From positions 1-6,887 of the forward strand of contig JAIENH010000259.1 of the NCBI GenBank assembly GCA_019751475.1: a DNA stretch of 6,887 nt. The letters run 5' to 3'. Positions within the stretch are counted from its first letter, which is position 1, and every line of letters starts with the position of its first letter. The translations under genes and the position numbers were made by a program. This DNA is from Cyclobacteriaceae bacterium. Lineage in GTDB: Bacteria; Bacteroidota; Bacteroidia; Cytophagales; Cyclobacteriaceae. The notes under the pieces were generated by a model. That model was not told where the DNA came from. It saw nothing but the letters and a program-made list of their open reading frames with translations, and made no database searches. Of the stretch, positions 1-6,682 are shown one piece after another.

Positions 1-741
1 CATCTTTATCCAATTTGGCAAGGGGAACTTGCTGCCCTGGAGAGCCCTGAAATCACAATGCGTAACCTTGATGAACGACTAATTTTTGGATCGTATCCGG
101 AATTGTTGAGCCTCCAGGCAGATTCTGACAAAAGAAGCTACCTGCAAGAGATAACCTCATCGTATCTGCTAAAGGATATACTCATGTTTGAGCAGATTCG
201 TCATTCTCACAAATTGCTTCAGCTCTTGCAATTAATTGCCTTTCAAATAGGCCAAGAGGTTTCATATGACGAATTGGCTAAGCAGTTAGGTATTAGTAAA
301 GATACGGTAACAAGATATCTTGATTTGCTTAGTAAGATATTTGTCATCTATCGGGTGGGGGGCTATAGCACTAATCTGAGAAAAGAAATCATTAAGAGTG
401 CCAAATGGTACTTTATAGATAATGGTATTCGCAATGCTATCATAAACAATTTTAGTTCACTGTCAATGCGAAACGATGTAGGTTTCTTATGGGAAAACTA
501 TCTTATGACAGAACGATTAAAAAGAAACAGTTACCAACAAAAGTTCACTACGCCACACTTTTGGCGCACTTACGATCGACAGGAAATTGATTTGATTGAA
601 AATGCTGACGGAAAAATCAACGCATTTGAGATGAAATGGAAAACCAGTAAATCAAAAGCACCTATATTTTTCACGAAGAGCTACCCCGAAGCTGAATTCA
701 AAACAATCAGTCGAGATAATTATTTGGATTTCATCCTATAG
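1..741 (+). CDS. AAA-family ATPase with DUF4143 C-terminal region (5' part missing)
   Basis: The reading frame is open from base 1 to the TAG at 739-741, giving 246 residues; the ATG at 58 is an internal Met because the frame continues upstream without a stop. What remains matches the C-terminal half of the DUF4143 ATPases: a 'LYPIWQGEL' segment at the very start, a 'GSYPEL' turn, then a helix-turn-helix/winged-helix-like stretch (about residues 95-118, containing 'YDELAKQLGISKDTVTRYL'), and a C-terminal nuclease-like fold with 'QEIDLIE' followed by 'FEMKW', resembling the D...ExK core of PD-(D/E)XK folds. The Walker A and B motifs would lie in the missing part. The family is widespread, often horizontally transferred, and mostly of unknown role; an activity in DNA handling or defence is only a guess. 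The coding sequence looks AT-richer than the downstream operon. Confidence 0.85.
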   Translation, partial: HLYPIWQGELAALESPEITMRNLDERLIFGSYPELLSLQADSDKRSYLQEITSSYLLKDILMFEQIRHSHKLLQLLQLIAFQIGQEVSYDELAKQLGISKDTVTRYLDLLSKIFVIYRVGGYSTNLRKEIIKSAKWYFIDNGIRNAIINNFSSLSMRNDVGFLWENYLMTERLKRNSYQQKFTTPHFWRTYDRQEIDLIENADGKINAFEMKWKTSKSKAPIFFTKSYPEAEFKTISRDNYLDFIL

Positions 742-751
742 AAGTACAAAA

Positions 752-833
752 CTTACCAATTTGGCTTCGTTGCCAGCTCAGAACAGATCAAGTATTTCTA
801 TTTCGGCTTTGTATTGTTGATGCTTACCAATTT
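752..833 (+). repeat. Imperfect direct repeat upstream of the permease gene
   Basis: CTTACCAATTT occurs at 752-762 and again at 823-833, 71 bases apart. The bases that follow are also partly alike (CTTCGTTGCCAGC against CTTTGTCAACAGC, 9 of 13), so each copy spans roughly 25 bases. The 118-base gap that holds them separates the ATPase stop from the permease start and should carry the operon promoter, although I found no clear TAnnTTTG box in it. The repeat could be a paired regulator-binding site or remnants of a small duplication. Confidence 0.35.
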
Positions 834-859
834 CTTTGTCAACAGCAATACAATTGTAA

Positions 860-2347
860 ATGTCCGCCACTCCTGCCCCATCCGGTCTATCCCGCCAGCT
901 CGGCCTGCTCGGCCTGGCGTCAACGGGTATTTGCTCAATGTTGGGCGCGTCCATCTACGTGGTGCCTTTCATGATTCAACGCAATGTGCCGGGCATCGGG
1001 CCTTATGTGCTTCCTGCTTTCTTGTTTGCAGCATTGCCTGCAATTCTTGCAGCGTTTGCTTACAGTATTCTTGCATCTGCCATGCCACGGGCTGGTGGCA
1101 GCTATCTGTACGCCAGCCGCGGGCTTTATCCCTACCTCGGTTTTGTTGCAAGTTTCTCGCAATGGTTTGGTCTTTCGATTGCCATTGGTGTAGTCTCCTA
1201 CGTCATTATTCCTTTTGTTCGAGATATTACTTCTGCTCTTGGATGGGTACAAGTAGCGAACTTGCTGGAGACGGGACTGGTACGTGTAGCACTCGCGCTG
1301 GCCATACTTTGGTTTTTTGTTTACGTAAACATTCGTGGACTGAAATTGTATGAGCGCACGGTAATCCCGCTGATGTTTCTCATGTTTGCCCTGGGAGCCA
1401 TCGTGATTTTTGCCGGGTTTTCTTTTGATCATTCAGATTTTGGTGAGGCATTGCTTCAAAGAGAAAATCGCACGGTAAGCGAAGGCACTGCTGCGTTTTC
1501 CATCTCCGTATTTCTCTCCGCTTCAGCTGTACTTTTCTCAAGCTTTATTGGCTTTGATTCTATCGCACAGGCCGGAGGTGAAGCCAAAAATCCTGGCCGG
1601 TCTCTCCCGCTAGCCATCGGCATAGCCGTGCTGGTGGTAGGAAGCTTTTACATGCTTTTTACTTGGGCTGTGTATCATGCAGTGCCCTGGAATTTTGTAG
1701 CAGAAGAATCGCTAAAGCGCGACATCACAGCGCCCGGTGTAATGGGCTACTTGCTTTCGCCCGGTTGGACCATCGCCATTGTGGCGGGCGCAGCCGTAGC
1801 TCTCACCAATGATCTACCGGCCATGTTGCTGTCTGTATCACGACTCATGTTTGCGTGGGCCGAAGATGGTATCTTCCCGAGTTGGGTCACACGCGTTCAC
1901 GCTGAATTCAAAACTCCTTACGTAGCCATTATTCTCAGCGGCATTATGGCAAGCATCGGCATATTGGGAAGTCATTTTGCCGGAGATTTTTTCCTCGGCA
2001 TCGACATTATGGTGACTTCCATGATCGTGAATTTCTTGTTAATGTGTGTGTCCGTCATTACGCTCCCTCTGTTTAACCCGGTACTTGCGAAAGAAATTAA
2101 AGTTATCAAATCGCGTAGCTTGCAGCTGATGCTAGCGGTTAGCGGGGCACTTGTTCTTACGGGATTTTTGATCATTCATATCATAAAAGATTTGAAAGCT
2201 CCGGTCGAGGCCTGGTATTTTCACTCCACTCCTGTCTGGATTATTGTGATGCTAGTGGCATCACTGATTTATTTTCGCGAGCGAAGTAAATTGGAAGCGA
2301 ATGGCGTCAACACAAAGGACCTGTTCAAGAAACTTCCTCCAGAGTAA
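860..2347 (+). CDS. APC-family amino acid permease
   Basis: This 495-residue integral membrane protein is of the size and pattern of amino acid-polyamine-organocation (APC) transporters, which move amino acids or amines across the inner membrane, usually with protons or by exchange. The hydrophobic segments are consistent with about 12 membrane helices. TM1 carries the unwound glycine motif (GASIYVVP, 29-36). 'MPRAGGSYLYASRGL' (75-89) is the family's helix 2-3 signature. 'GFDSIAQAGGEAKNP' (231-245) is the TM6 motif, although the usual acidic pair is Gly-Glu here. 'SVSRLMFAWAEDGIFP' (325-340) is the typical loop after TM8. The substrate cannot be told from sequence. The ATG at 860 puts the start just before the family's N-terminal helix; there is no obvious Shine-Dalgarno, as is usual in Bacteroidota. 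It is the first gene of a run with the reductase-Rid gene (36-base gap). Confidence 0.9.
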   Translation: MSATPAPSGLSRQLGLLGLASTGICSMLGASIYVVPFMIQRNVPGIGPYVLPAFLFAALPAILAAFAYSILASAMPRAGGSYLYASRGLYPYLGFVASFSQWFGLSIAIGVVSYVIIPFVRDITSALGWVQVANLLETGLVRVALALAILWFFVYVNIRGLKLYERTVIPLMFLMFALGAIVIFAGFSFDHSDFGEALLQRENRTVSEGTAAFSISVFLSASAVLFSSFIGFDSIAQAGGEAKNPGRSLPLAIGIAVLVVGSFYMLFTWAVYHAVPWNFVAEESLKRDITAPGVMGYLLSPGWTIAIVAGAAVALTNDLPAMLLSVSRLMFAWAEDGIFPSWVTRVHAEFKTPYVAIILSGIMASIGILGSHFAGDFFLGIDIMVTSMIVNFLLMCVSVITLPLFNPVLAKEIKVIKSRSLQLMLAVSGALVLTGFLIIHIIKDLKAPVEAWYFHSTPVWIIVMLVASLIYFRERSKLEANGVNTKDLFKKLPPE

Positions 2348-2383
2348 TGTGCACAGTGTTTTAGAAAATTGACGAGTAACATC

Positions 2384-3841
2384 ATGAATACACCTATAGA
2401 AACCATAGATCTCGCACCTGACCTCAAAATATCGCGTGTACTTACGGGACTGTGGCAAATAGCTGACCTTGAGCGGGATGGAAAAACGATCGACCTCGAT
2501 GCGGCCGCCCAGTCCATGGCCCACTATGCCAATGCCGGTCTTACAACATTTGACATGGCGGATCACTATGGCTCGGCCGAAGTGATCGCAGGAATCTTCA
2601 AAAAGAAGTATTCCAACGGGAAGCCTGTGCAGCTGTTCACGAAATGGGTGCCCAAGCCTGGTCCTGTTACAAAAGAAGCCGTTCGAGCGGCCGTTCAGCT
2701 TGCCCTCGGTCGGCTACAATCCGAAAAAATTGATTTGATGCAATTCCACGCCTGGAATTATGCTGACCCCCGGTGGCTCGATTGCCTTTTTTATTTACAG
2801 GAATTGAAACAAGAAGGACTTATCTCACATCTCGGACTCACCAATTTTGACACTGCTCATTTGAAAATCGCGATCACCAGTGGTATCGAGGTTGTGTCTA
2901 ACCAGGTTTGCTATTCTTTGCTTGATCAACGTGCATCCAGGCACATGACTGAGTTATGTTTGAAGCATGGCGTAAAACTTCTCGCGTTTGGTACGATTGC
3001 CGGAGGATTTCTTTCTGAGCGGTGGCTTGGAAAGCAAGAGCCGGTAATCAACGAATCACTCACATGGTCGCAAATGAAGTACAAGCGCTTTATTGATACA
3101 GCCGGTGGTTGGGTTGTGTTTCAGGAATTGCTACAAGTTCTGCAAACAATAGCCAAAGAAAATACCGTTTCCATTTCTACGATTGCATCCCGCTATATGC
3201 TTGAACAGCCTGCTGTCGGTGGAGTGATTATTGGAGCGCGTCTGGGCAAGAGTGAGCACATTGATGAGAACGCTAAGCTTTTCTCATTCACACTCAGTGA
3301 ACGCCAACGAGCTACCATCAAAAGTGCGCTTAGTAAACTTACACCGATACCAGGCGACTGCGGAGATGAATATCGAAAGCCACCCTTCCTTACGGCTTCA
3401 GGAGATTTAAGTCATCATGTAGAGAGCCTTCCTGCTCCATATCCTTCACGCATCGGCAGCGATGGAAGAACGAAAGCATTAAGCGGCACCATTTGGGAAG
3501 ATCGCGCGGGCTTCAGTCGTGCGGTAAGAAAGGGTAATCGTATTCTTGTTTCGGGTACAACCGCTACACATGGCAGTCGTGCTATTGGCGGAAACGATGC
3601 CTCGGCACAAGCCAATTTTGTTCTCGATAAAATTGAAGGAGCTGTGCAATCCCTTGGGGGGAAATTAGAACATGTTGTTCGCACACGGATTTTTATTCGC
3701 AACATCCGTGACTGGGAAGCGGTGTCGCGCGTGCATGGAGAACGCTTTCGCGAAATACAACCAGCCAACACCATGGTGCGTGCCGATCTGATTGGGGATG
3801 AATACCTGGTGGAAATGGAAGCAGAAGCTATTGTTGAGTAG
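2384..3841 (+). CDS. Aldo/keto reductase fused to C-terminal RidA/YjgF-like domain
   Basis: This is a 485-residue cytoplasmic two-domain protein. Residues about 10-325 form an NAD(P)H-dependent aldo/keto reductase TIM barrel. The catalytic tetrad is visible: Asp57 and Tyr62 in 'FDMADHYGSAE', Lys87 in 'LFTKWVP', His122 in 'IDLMQFHAW'. 'SNQV' (172-175) and 'GGVIIGARLGKSEHIDEN' (279-296) are cofactor-side motifs. After a linker of about 45 residues, residues about 372-485 form a complete RidA-type domain ('RILVSGTTATHG', 'ASAQANFVLDKIEGAVQSLGG', 'VVRTRIFIRNI', 'EMEAEAIV'). The Arg equivalent to E. coli RidA Arg105 is Asn462 ('PANTMV'), while the Glu120 equivalent (Glu477) is kept. Known RidA proteins hydrolyse reactive imines; lack of this Arg is typical of other Rid subgroups. 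I chose the ATG at 2384; an in-frame TTG at 2369 would add five residues. The gene sits between a permease and a beta-barrel gene. The substrate is unknown. Confidence 0.9.
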   Translation: MNTPIETIDLAPDLKISRVLTGLWQIADLERDGKTIDLDAAAQSMAHYANAGLTTFDMADHYGSAEVIAGIFKKKYSNGKPVQLFTKWVPKPGPVTKEAVRAAVQLALGRLQSEKIDLMQFHAWNYADPRWLDCLFYLQELKQEGLISHLGLTNFDTAHLKIAITSGIEVVSNQVCYSLLDQRASRHMTELCLKHGVKLLAFGTIAGGFLSERWLGKQEPVINESLTWSQMKYKRFIDTAGGWVVFQELLQVLQTIAKENTVSISTIASRYMLEQPAVGGVIIGARLGKSEHIDENAKLFSFTLSERQRATIKSALSKLTPIPGDCGDEYRKPPFLTASGDLSHHVESLPAPYPSRIGSDGRTKALSGTIWEDRAGFSRAVRKGNRILVSGTTATHGSRAIGGNDASAQANFVLDKIEGAVQSLGGKLEHVVRTRIFIRNIRDWEAVSRVHGERFREIQPANTMVRADLIGDEYLVEMEAEAIVE

Positions 3842-3847
3842 AGTAAA

Positions 3848-4555
3848 GTGAAGAAGAAGCTCGTAACTATATTGTGTTCGCTACCACTTTCCCTAGCCGC
3901 ACAATCCGGTTTTGGCTCCTGGAATATCTTTAACGTGAAGGCCACTGTTTCTGACAAGTGGAGTTTCTTCGCAGAGGGCCAAATACGGTCGCTTCAGTTT
4001 TATAACAACTTTCACTACTACGAATACAAGGCTGGTGTCAACTATTCACTCAGCAAAGATTTTACCCTCACAGCAGCCGTTGGCGACTACAATACGTATC
4101 AGCAAGGCGGTGATTTCTTAACTCCCAAGCTAAGCGATGAGTTTCGATCGTGGCAGCAGATTACGATGACTCAATACTTCAGTCGGTTGAAGTTTGAGCA
4201 CCGCTACCGGTTCGAGCAGCGTTTTACCCAAAATGGTTATCGCCCACGCTTTCGATATCGGCTCAATTTGGTGATACCGATTAATCACAAGAAAATTGAA
4301 ACGGGCACGTGGTATGCCAATGTCTCCAATGAGATTTTCATCACATCACGCCTGCCCTACTTTGAGCGCAACCGCTTCTTTGCCGGTATCGGTTACAAAC
4401 TCACACCGATCTTTAACATTCAATCGGGCTATTTGTATCAAACCGACTATCAATTGGTTGATGAAATTGGGCGCGACTTCTTTCAGATATCTTTTCTTAT
4501 TGACCTGAACTTCGCAAAAGAAAGGAAGGAGAAGATGCCGGTGGATATTGATTGA
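3848..4555 (+). CDS. DUF2490-type outer-membrane beta-barrel protein
   Basis: The product is a 235-residue exported protein. It starts with GTG at 3848, six bases after the reductase stop; no in-frame ATG exists near the 5' end, and the GTG gives a good short signal peptide (MKKKLVTILCSLPLSLAAQS, cut probably near residue 18-19). The mature part alternates polar and aromatic residues in amphipathic strands ('KWSFFAEGQIRSLQFY', 'LKFEHRYRFEQRF', 'RFRYRLNLVIPI', 'TPIFNIQSGYLYQTDYQ') and ends in a strand 'DFFQISFLIDLNF' followed by a short charged tail. The 'RLKFEHRYRFEQRF' and 'RFRYRLN' segments are the hallmark of DUF2490 proteins, a common Bacteroidota outer-membrane family without an assigned function. 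Its close linkage to the permease and reductase suggests co-transcription, possibly with a role in outer-membrane passage or envelope structure, but nothing in the sequence proves this. Confidence 0.8.
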   Translation: MKKKLVTILCSLPLSLAAQSGFGSWNIFNVKATVSDKWSFFAEGQIRSLQFYNNFHYYEYKAGVNYSLSKDFTLTAAVGDYNTYQQGGDFLTPKLSDEFRSWQQITMTQYFSRLKFEHRYRFEQRFTQNGYRPRFRYRLNLVIPINHKKIETGTWYANVSNEIFITSRLPYFERNRFFAGIGYKLTPIFNIQSGYLYQTDYQLVDEIGRDFFQISFLIDLNFAKERKEKMPVDID

Positions 4556-4565
4556 CCATTAACTC

Positions 4566-4592
4566 CACTAAAGGCCAATTTTGTATTTAGTG
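4566..4592. terminator. Possible stem-loop between convergent genes
   Basis: CACTAAA (4566-4572) and TTTAGTG (4586-4592) are perfect 7-base inverted copies around a 13-base loop. The structure fills most of the 37-base gap between the stop of the + strand operon and the stop of the - strand PIN gene, which is where a bidirectional terminator is expected. The stem is AT-rich and short and no strong T-run follows, so this is a weak candidate. Confidence 0.35.
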
Positions 4593-5015
4593 CTAAAGTG
4601 CCGGTTTATACTTCTCCCAGTATTGTCTAGGCGTGACAATTCTAGTTTGGTTATACACAGACATTGTAAAGTCATTGGTATTGCCTGTTACTAAGAAATC
4701 AGCCATGCAAGCAGAACATAACTCGAGAAATTTATTGTCGTCTTTATCGCGGAGAATCGATAATTTATTGGTGGGGAAATACATAGTCGATTTTGTTTCG
4801 ATCGTTGCGATGAGCAATTCAGCATTGCTTACAAAATCTTGATATTTATGAAATCTCTTCCTTTTAAAGACTGAATAATATTCTTCTATGATTTCGTCAG
4901 ACGTGCACAAATCAATTTTTCCCTAGATGACTAACCTATTTACGATGGAATAAGAATAACCCCGTTGAATCAGGGCAGAGACAAATACATTCGTGTCAAT
5001 TACGACCTTTTGCAT
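4593..5015 (-). pseudogene. PIN-domain toxin gene interrupted by an in-frame amber stop
   Basis: Read from ATG at 5015-5013, the frame encodes a PIN-family ribonuclease-like toxin of the normal size, about 140 codons. Residues 1-30 begin MQKVVIDTNVFVSALIQRG, with the first catalytic Asp in 'IDTN'. A TAG codon at 4925-4923 then interrupts it, and the same frame continues at once with 'GKIDLCTSDEIIEEYYSVF' (second acidic site), 'LRDKDDNKFLELC' (third) and 'MADFLVTGNTNDF', to a TAG at 4595-4593. The join 'VI(stop)GKIDLC' fits the family pattern exactly, so one base change (for example GAG, CAG or AAG to TAG) explains the break. The gene overlaps the upstream antitoxin-like gene by 20 bases. Known PIN toxins cleave RNA. 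This copy should be inactive unless the stop is read through, suppressed or a sequencing error. A restart at TTG 4910 would lack the first catalytic Asp. Confidence 0.85.
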
Positions 5016-5226
5016 GCTTCCTTACTGCCTTAACCTCTTTGTTAATTTCATCCATTGTCATTTCAGAAAGCCCATGTTTTTCAGCTAACTCGATACTTCT
5101 ATCGTGAGTCTGCCTGGATAATTCTTTGGTTACTAAATCGACCAGTTCAGAAAATGCAATCTTGCTTTTCTTAATTCCAAATTTGCTTAACTCAAGGTCT
5201 GAAATGGAGATATTCAGGGTCTTCAT
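4996..5226 (-). CDS. Small antitoxin-like protein paired with the PIN gene
   Basis: The product is a 76-residue, charged protein starting at ATG 5226-5224 and ending at TGA 4998-4996. It begins MKTLNISISDLELSKFGIKK, a short beta-strand-like start, and continues as predicted helices rich in Lys, Glu and Ser, ending 'KAVRKHAKGRN'. I do not recognise a named family with certainty, but its size, charge, position directly upstream and 20-base overlap with a PIN toxin gene are those of the antitoxin of a type II pair; such proteins bind the toxin with the C-terminal part and often repress their own promoter. A good -7 box lies 20 bases upstream. The frame is intact although the partner is broken, which fits an antitoxin outliving its toxin. 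Confidence 0.75.
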   Translation of the reverse strand: MKTLNISISDLELSKFGIKKSKIAFSELVDLVTKELSRQTHDRSIELAEKHGLSEMTMDEINKEVKAVRKHAKGRN

Positions 5227-5245
5227 TGTTTTGCTCTTATTCCAA

Positions 5246-5253
5246 CAAAGTTA
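5246..5253 (-). promoter_or_regulatory. Bacteroidota -7 promoter box for the antitoxin-like gene
   Basis: On the - strand this reads TAACTTTG, an exact match to the TAnnTTTG -7 element of the Bacteroidota primary sigma factor. It lies 20 bases before the ATG at 5226, predicting a leader of roughly a dozen bases. No clear TTTG-type -33 element is visible; the upstream sequence is a run of A and T. Just upstream, 5261-5269 reads AATTGAATT, a short near-palindrome that could be an autoregulatory site, though AT-rich sequence makes such matches cheap. Confidence 0.5.
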
Positions 5254-5303
5254 GTAAATAATTGAATTGTAAATTTTTGGTTAACCTTCCAATGTCAGCG
5301 CAA

Positions 5304-5428
5304 ACGCATCTTATTTTGAACCACAAACATAGGAAACATAGCTTTTTGCAAAACGTCTATGTGAACTATGTACCTCCTATGTAGTTGAGTATTATGATGC
5401 AATAGCACTTTTGATAATTTAGATGCGT
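5304..5428. repeat. Nested inverted-repeat element, MITE-like
   Basis: The outer ends are perfect inverted copies: ACGCATCT at 5304-5311 and AGATGCGT at 5421-5428. Inside lies a long imperfect palindrome. ACATAG occurs at 5327-5332 and 5336-5341, each separated by GAA, and the opposite arm has CTATGT at 5357-5362 and 5366-5371, again separated by GAA, with a third CTATGT at 5377-5382. The loop contains the perfect palindrome TTTTGCAAAA (5344-5353). Further out, AACCAC (5319-5324) faces GTAGTT (5381-5386). There is no open reading frame of note. This is the architecture of a short non-autonomous mobile element or repeated extragenic palindrome. It also lies downstream of the - strand hydrolase gene, where its hairpin could end transcription. 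Confidence 0.65.
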
Positions 5429-5457
5429 CTCCCCTTCTTCCAACGGAGGTATTATTG

Positions 5458-6126
5458 CTATTTCGTAAGTACCTGCTCCATCCACTCTTTTGTCATGGTA
5501 GCCAGCTTAGGAATGAGATTTTCTTTTCCTGCTTTGAATGAATGATCTGCTTTTTCAAACGTAATCAGAGTAGCGGAAGGTAGTTTTTTGCAAACACCGG
5601 TGATGAGTGCAAGGTCAGCTAACGCGTCTTTAGTTCCCTGGAGAAAAAGCATCGGCACCCTTACAGAAGTCAGATGAGTTGCCCGCTCAGTAGAAGGTGC
5701 TCCGGCAGGATGCAAGGGAAATCCAACGAACACAATCCCCTTAACAAAATCAACATCTTCTTTCGAGAGCCAATGTGATGCCATCCGGCCACCAAATGAT
5801 TTGCCTGAGACAAACAGCGGAAGATCGGGATGCAGTTCGTGGATTTTATTGGCCACCACAGCCGCGGTTTTTTCTGCAACGGGAGCAGGATCAGGTCGGT
5901 TTTTCTTGTTTTCAGTAAATGGAAAATTAAACCGCACCGTAGCAACACCCAACTCATTCAGTGCATTTGACAGTGAAACCATAAACGGATGATCCATCCC
6001 AGCACCCGCACCGTGGGCCATGGTCATCATGCAAGTAGCCTTGGCTGGCCGTGCAATTACAGCTGACACCTTGCCAATCGAGTCGGATATTTTTACACTA
6101 AACTTTTTGGAAGTAATCTTTGCCAT
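5458..6126 (-). CDS. Alpha/beta hydrolase, KANL3/Tex30-like (dienelactone-hydrolase fold)
   Basis: The product is a 222-residue cytoplasmic hydrolase. The catalytic triad can be read: Ser110 in the nucleophile elbow 'GKSFGG', Asp167 in 'LQGTKDAL', and His195 in 'KADHSF'. 'AHGAGAGMDHPFM' (37-49) is the oxyanion-side signature and 'FVGFPLHPAG' (133-142) is typical of the small bacterial hydrolases related to KANL3/Tex30. The substrate is unknown; many relatives are annotated only as predicted hydrolases. The start is the ATG at 6126-6124, whose A is also the last base of the stop of the preceding lipoprotein gene (TGATG), suggesting translational coupling. The frame stays open 38 codons further upstream, but that extension lies inside the lipoprotein gene and has no family similarity. 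Confidence 0.88.
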   Translation of the reverse strand: MAKITSKKFSVKISDSIGKVSAVIARPAKATCMMTMAHGAGAGMDHPFMVSLSNALNELGVATVRFNFPFTENKKNRPDPAPVAEKTAAVVANKIHELHPDLPLFVSGKSFGGRMASHWLSKEDVDFVKGIVFVGFPLHPAGAPSTERATHLTSVRVPMLFLQGTKDALADLALITGVCKKLPSATLITFEKADHSFKAGKENLIPKLATMTKEWMEQVLTK

Positions 6127-6665
6127 CAGGGTGTGGGCTTGGGTGGAAAGTCGCGGAGGATATAGTGAATACCCTTTTTCACTTTTTTGATAGAAAAGTC
6201 TGGGTTCATTTCCATGTAACGCACAGCAAAAGATTCCCATACCACTTTACTTTTTTCACGATCAGCCATACCGATCACCATCGTACCTTTCAGATAGTTA
6301 ATTACTTCGCCATCATTTTCAAGTGGGGCATAAAATGGCCTGTCGGGTGTGGATGATGGATGATAAAGTATGGCCTGCTCGTCTTTGATCGTGATAGTAA
6401 ATCCGATAAGCAAATCGGGGTTGTTGTCACTTTGCGTGATGCCTTTGCTTTTTAACTCATCAATGATGGCTTGCTTGATGTTTTCTCGGGCAGCACTGTC
6501 TTGCACGTAGGATGGGCCGGTGAACTTAAACTCACAACCTTCCATCCAGCAAAATGTTTTGTATTTTTTAAAATCGGCCTGATGATCGTACACAGTTTTT
6601 ACATTCACCGCGCAGTTGCTCATCAAGAGTCCCAGCATTGGTAAGAGGATGAGAATCTTCTTCAT
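6126..6665 (-). CDS. DUF4136-type lipoprotein
   Basis: The product is a 179-residue exported protein. MKKILILLPMLGLLMSNC is a lipoprotein signal with the lipid-bearing residue at Cys18; Asn at -1 is less common than Gly or Ala. After it comes 'VKTVYDHQADFKKYKTFCW', the start of the DUF4136 domain ('v.vdyD...df..yktf.w'). The rest has the family's order: a helix 'ENIKQAIIDELKSKGITQSDNNPDLLIGFTI' (61-91), a segment ending 'YLKGTMVIGMADREKSKVVWESFA', and a helix 'FSIKKVKKGIHYILRDFPPKP'. DUF4136 proteins are envelope lipoproteins of unknown function, frequent in Bacteroidota. The two Cys residues in 'FCWMEGCEF' could form a disulfide. The gene has its own good -7 box and is coupled to the hydrolase gene downstream. 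Confidence 0.85.
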   Translation of the reverse strand: MKKILILLPMLGLLMSNCAVNVKTVYDHQADFKKYKTFCWMEGCEFKFTGPSYVQDSAARENIKQAIIDELKSKGITQSDNNPDLLIGFTITIKDEQAILYHPSSTPDRPFYAPLENDGEVINYLKGTMVIGMADREKSKVVWESFAVRYMEMNPDFSIKKVKKGIHYILRDFPPKPTP

Positions 6666-6682
6666 ATAGGTTAATTATACTT

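Noticed and set aside
814..1432. Long alternative frames on both strands inside the permease gene (814-1353 + and 935-1432 -)
   Set aside because: They overlap a clear APC permease, are rich in Cys, Arg and His in a way typical of shadow frames, and show no recognisable domain.
2369..2383. TTG start for the reductase-Rid gene
   Set aside because: It adds only five residues without family similarity; the ATG at 2384 is the simpler start.
3415..3957. 180-codon open frame on the - strand over the Rid domain and the next gene's start
   Set aside because: It is antisense to two well-supported genes and its composition (many Ser, Arg, Pro) fits a shadow frame.
4593..4910. A separate 105-residue gene starting at TTG 4910
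   Set aside because: It is the C-terminal part of the PIN domain whose N-terminal part lies in the same frame just upstream; treating it as a complete gene hides the amber stop.
5319..5386. CRISPR-like array from the repeated ACATAG/CTATGT units
   Set aside because: The units are 6 bases long with 3-5 base spacers and appear in inverted orientation, which makes a palindrome and not direct repeats with unique spacers.
6127..6240. 38-residue N-terminal extension of the alpha/beta hydrolase from an upstream ATG
   Set aside because: It lies wholly within the lipoprotein gene, resembles no hydrolase N-terminus, and the ATG at 6126 gives a normal family start with a TGATG coupling.
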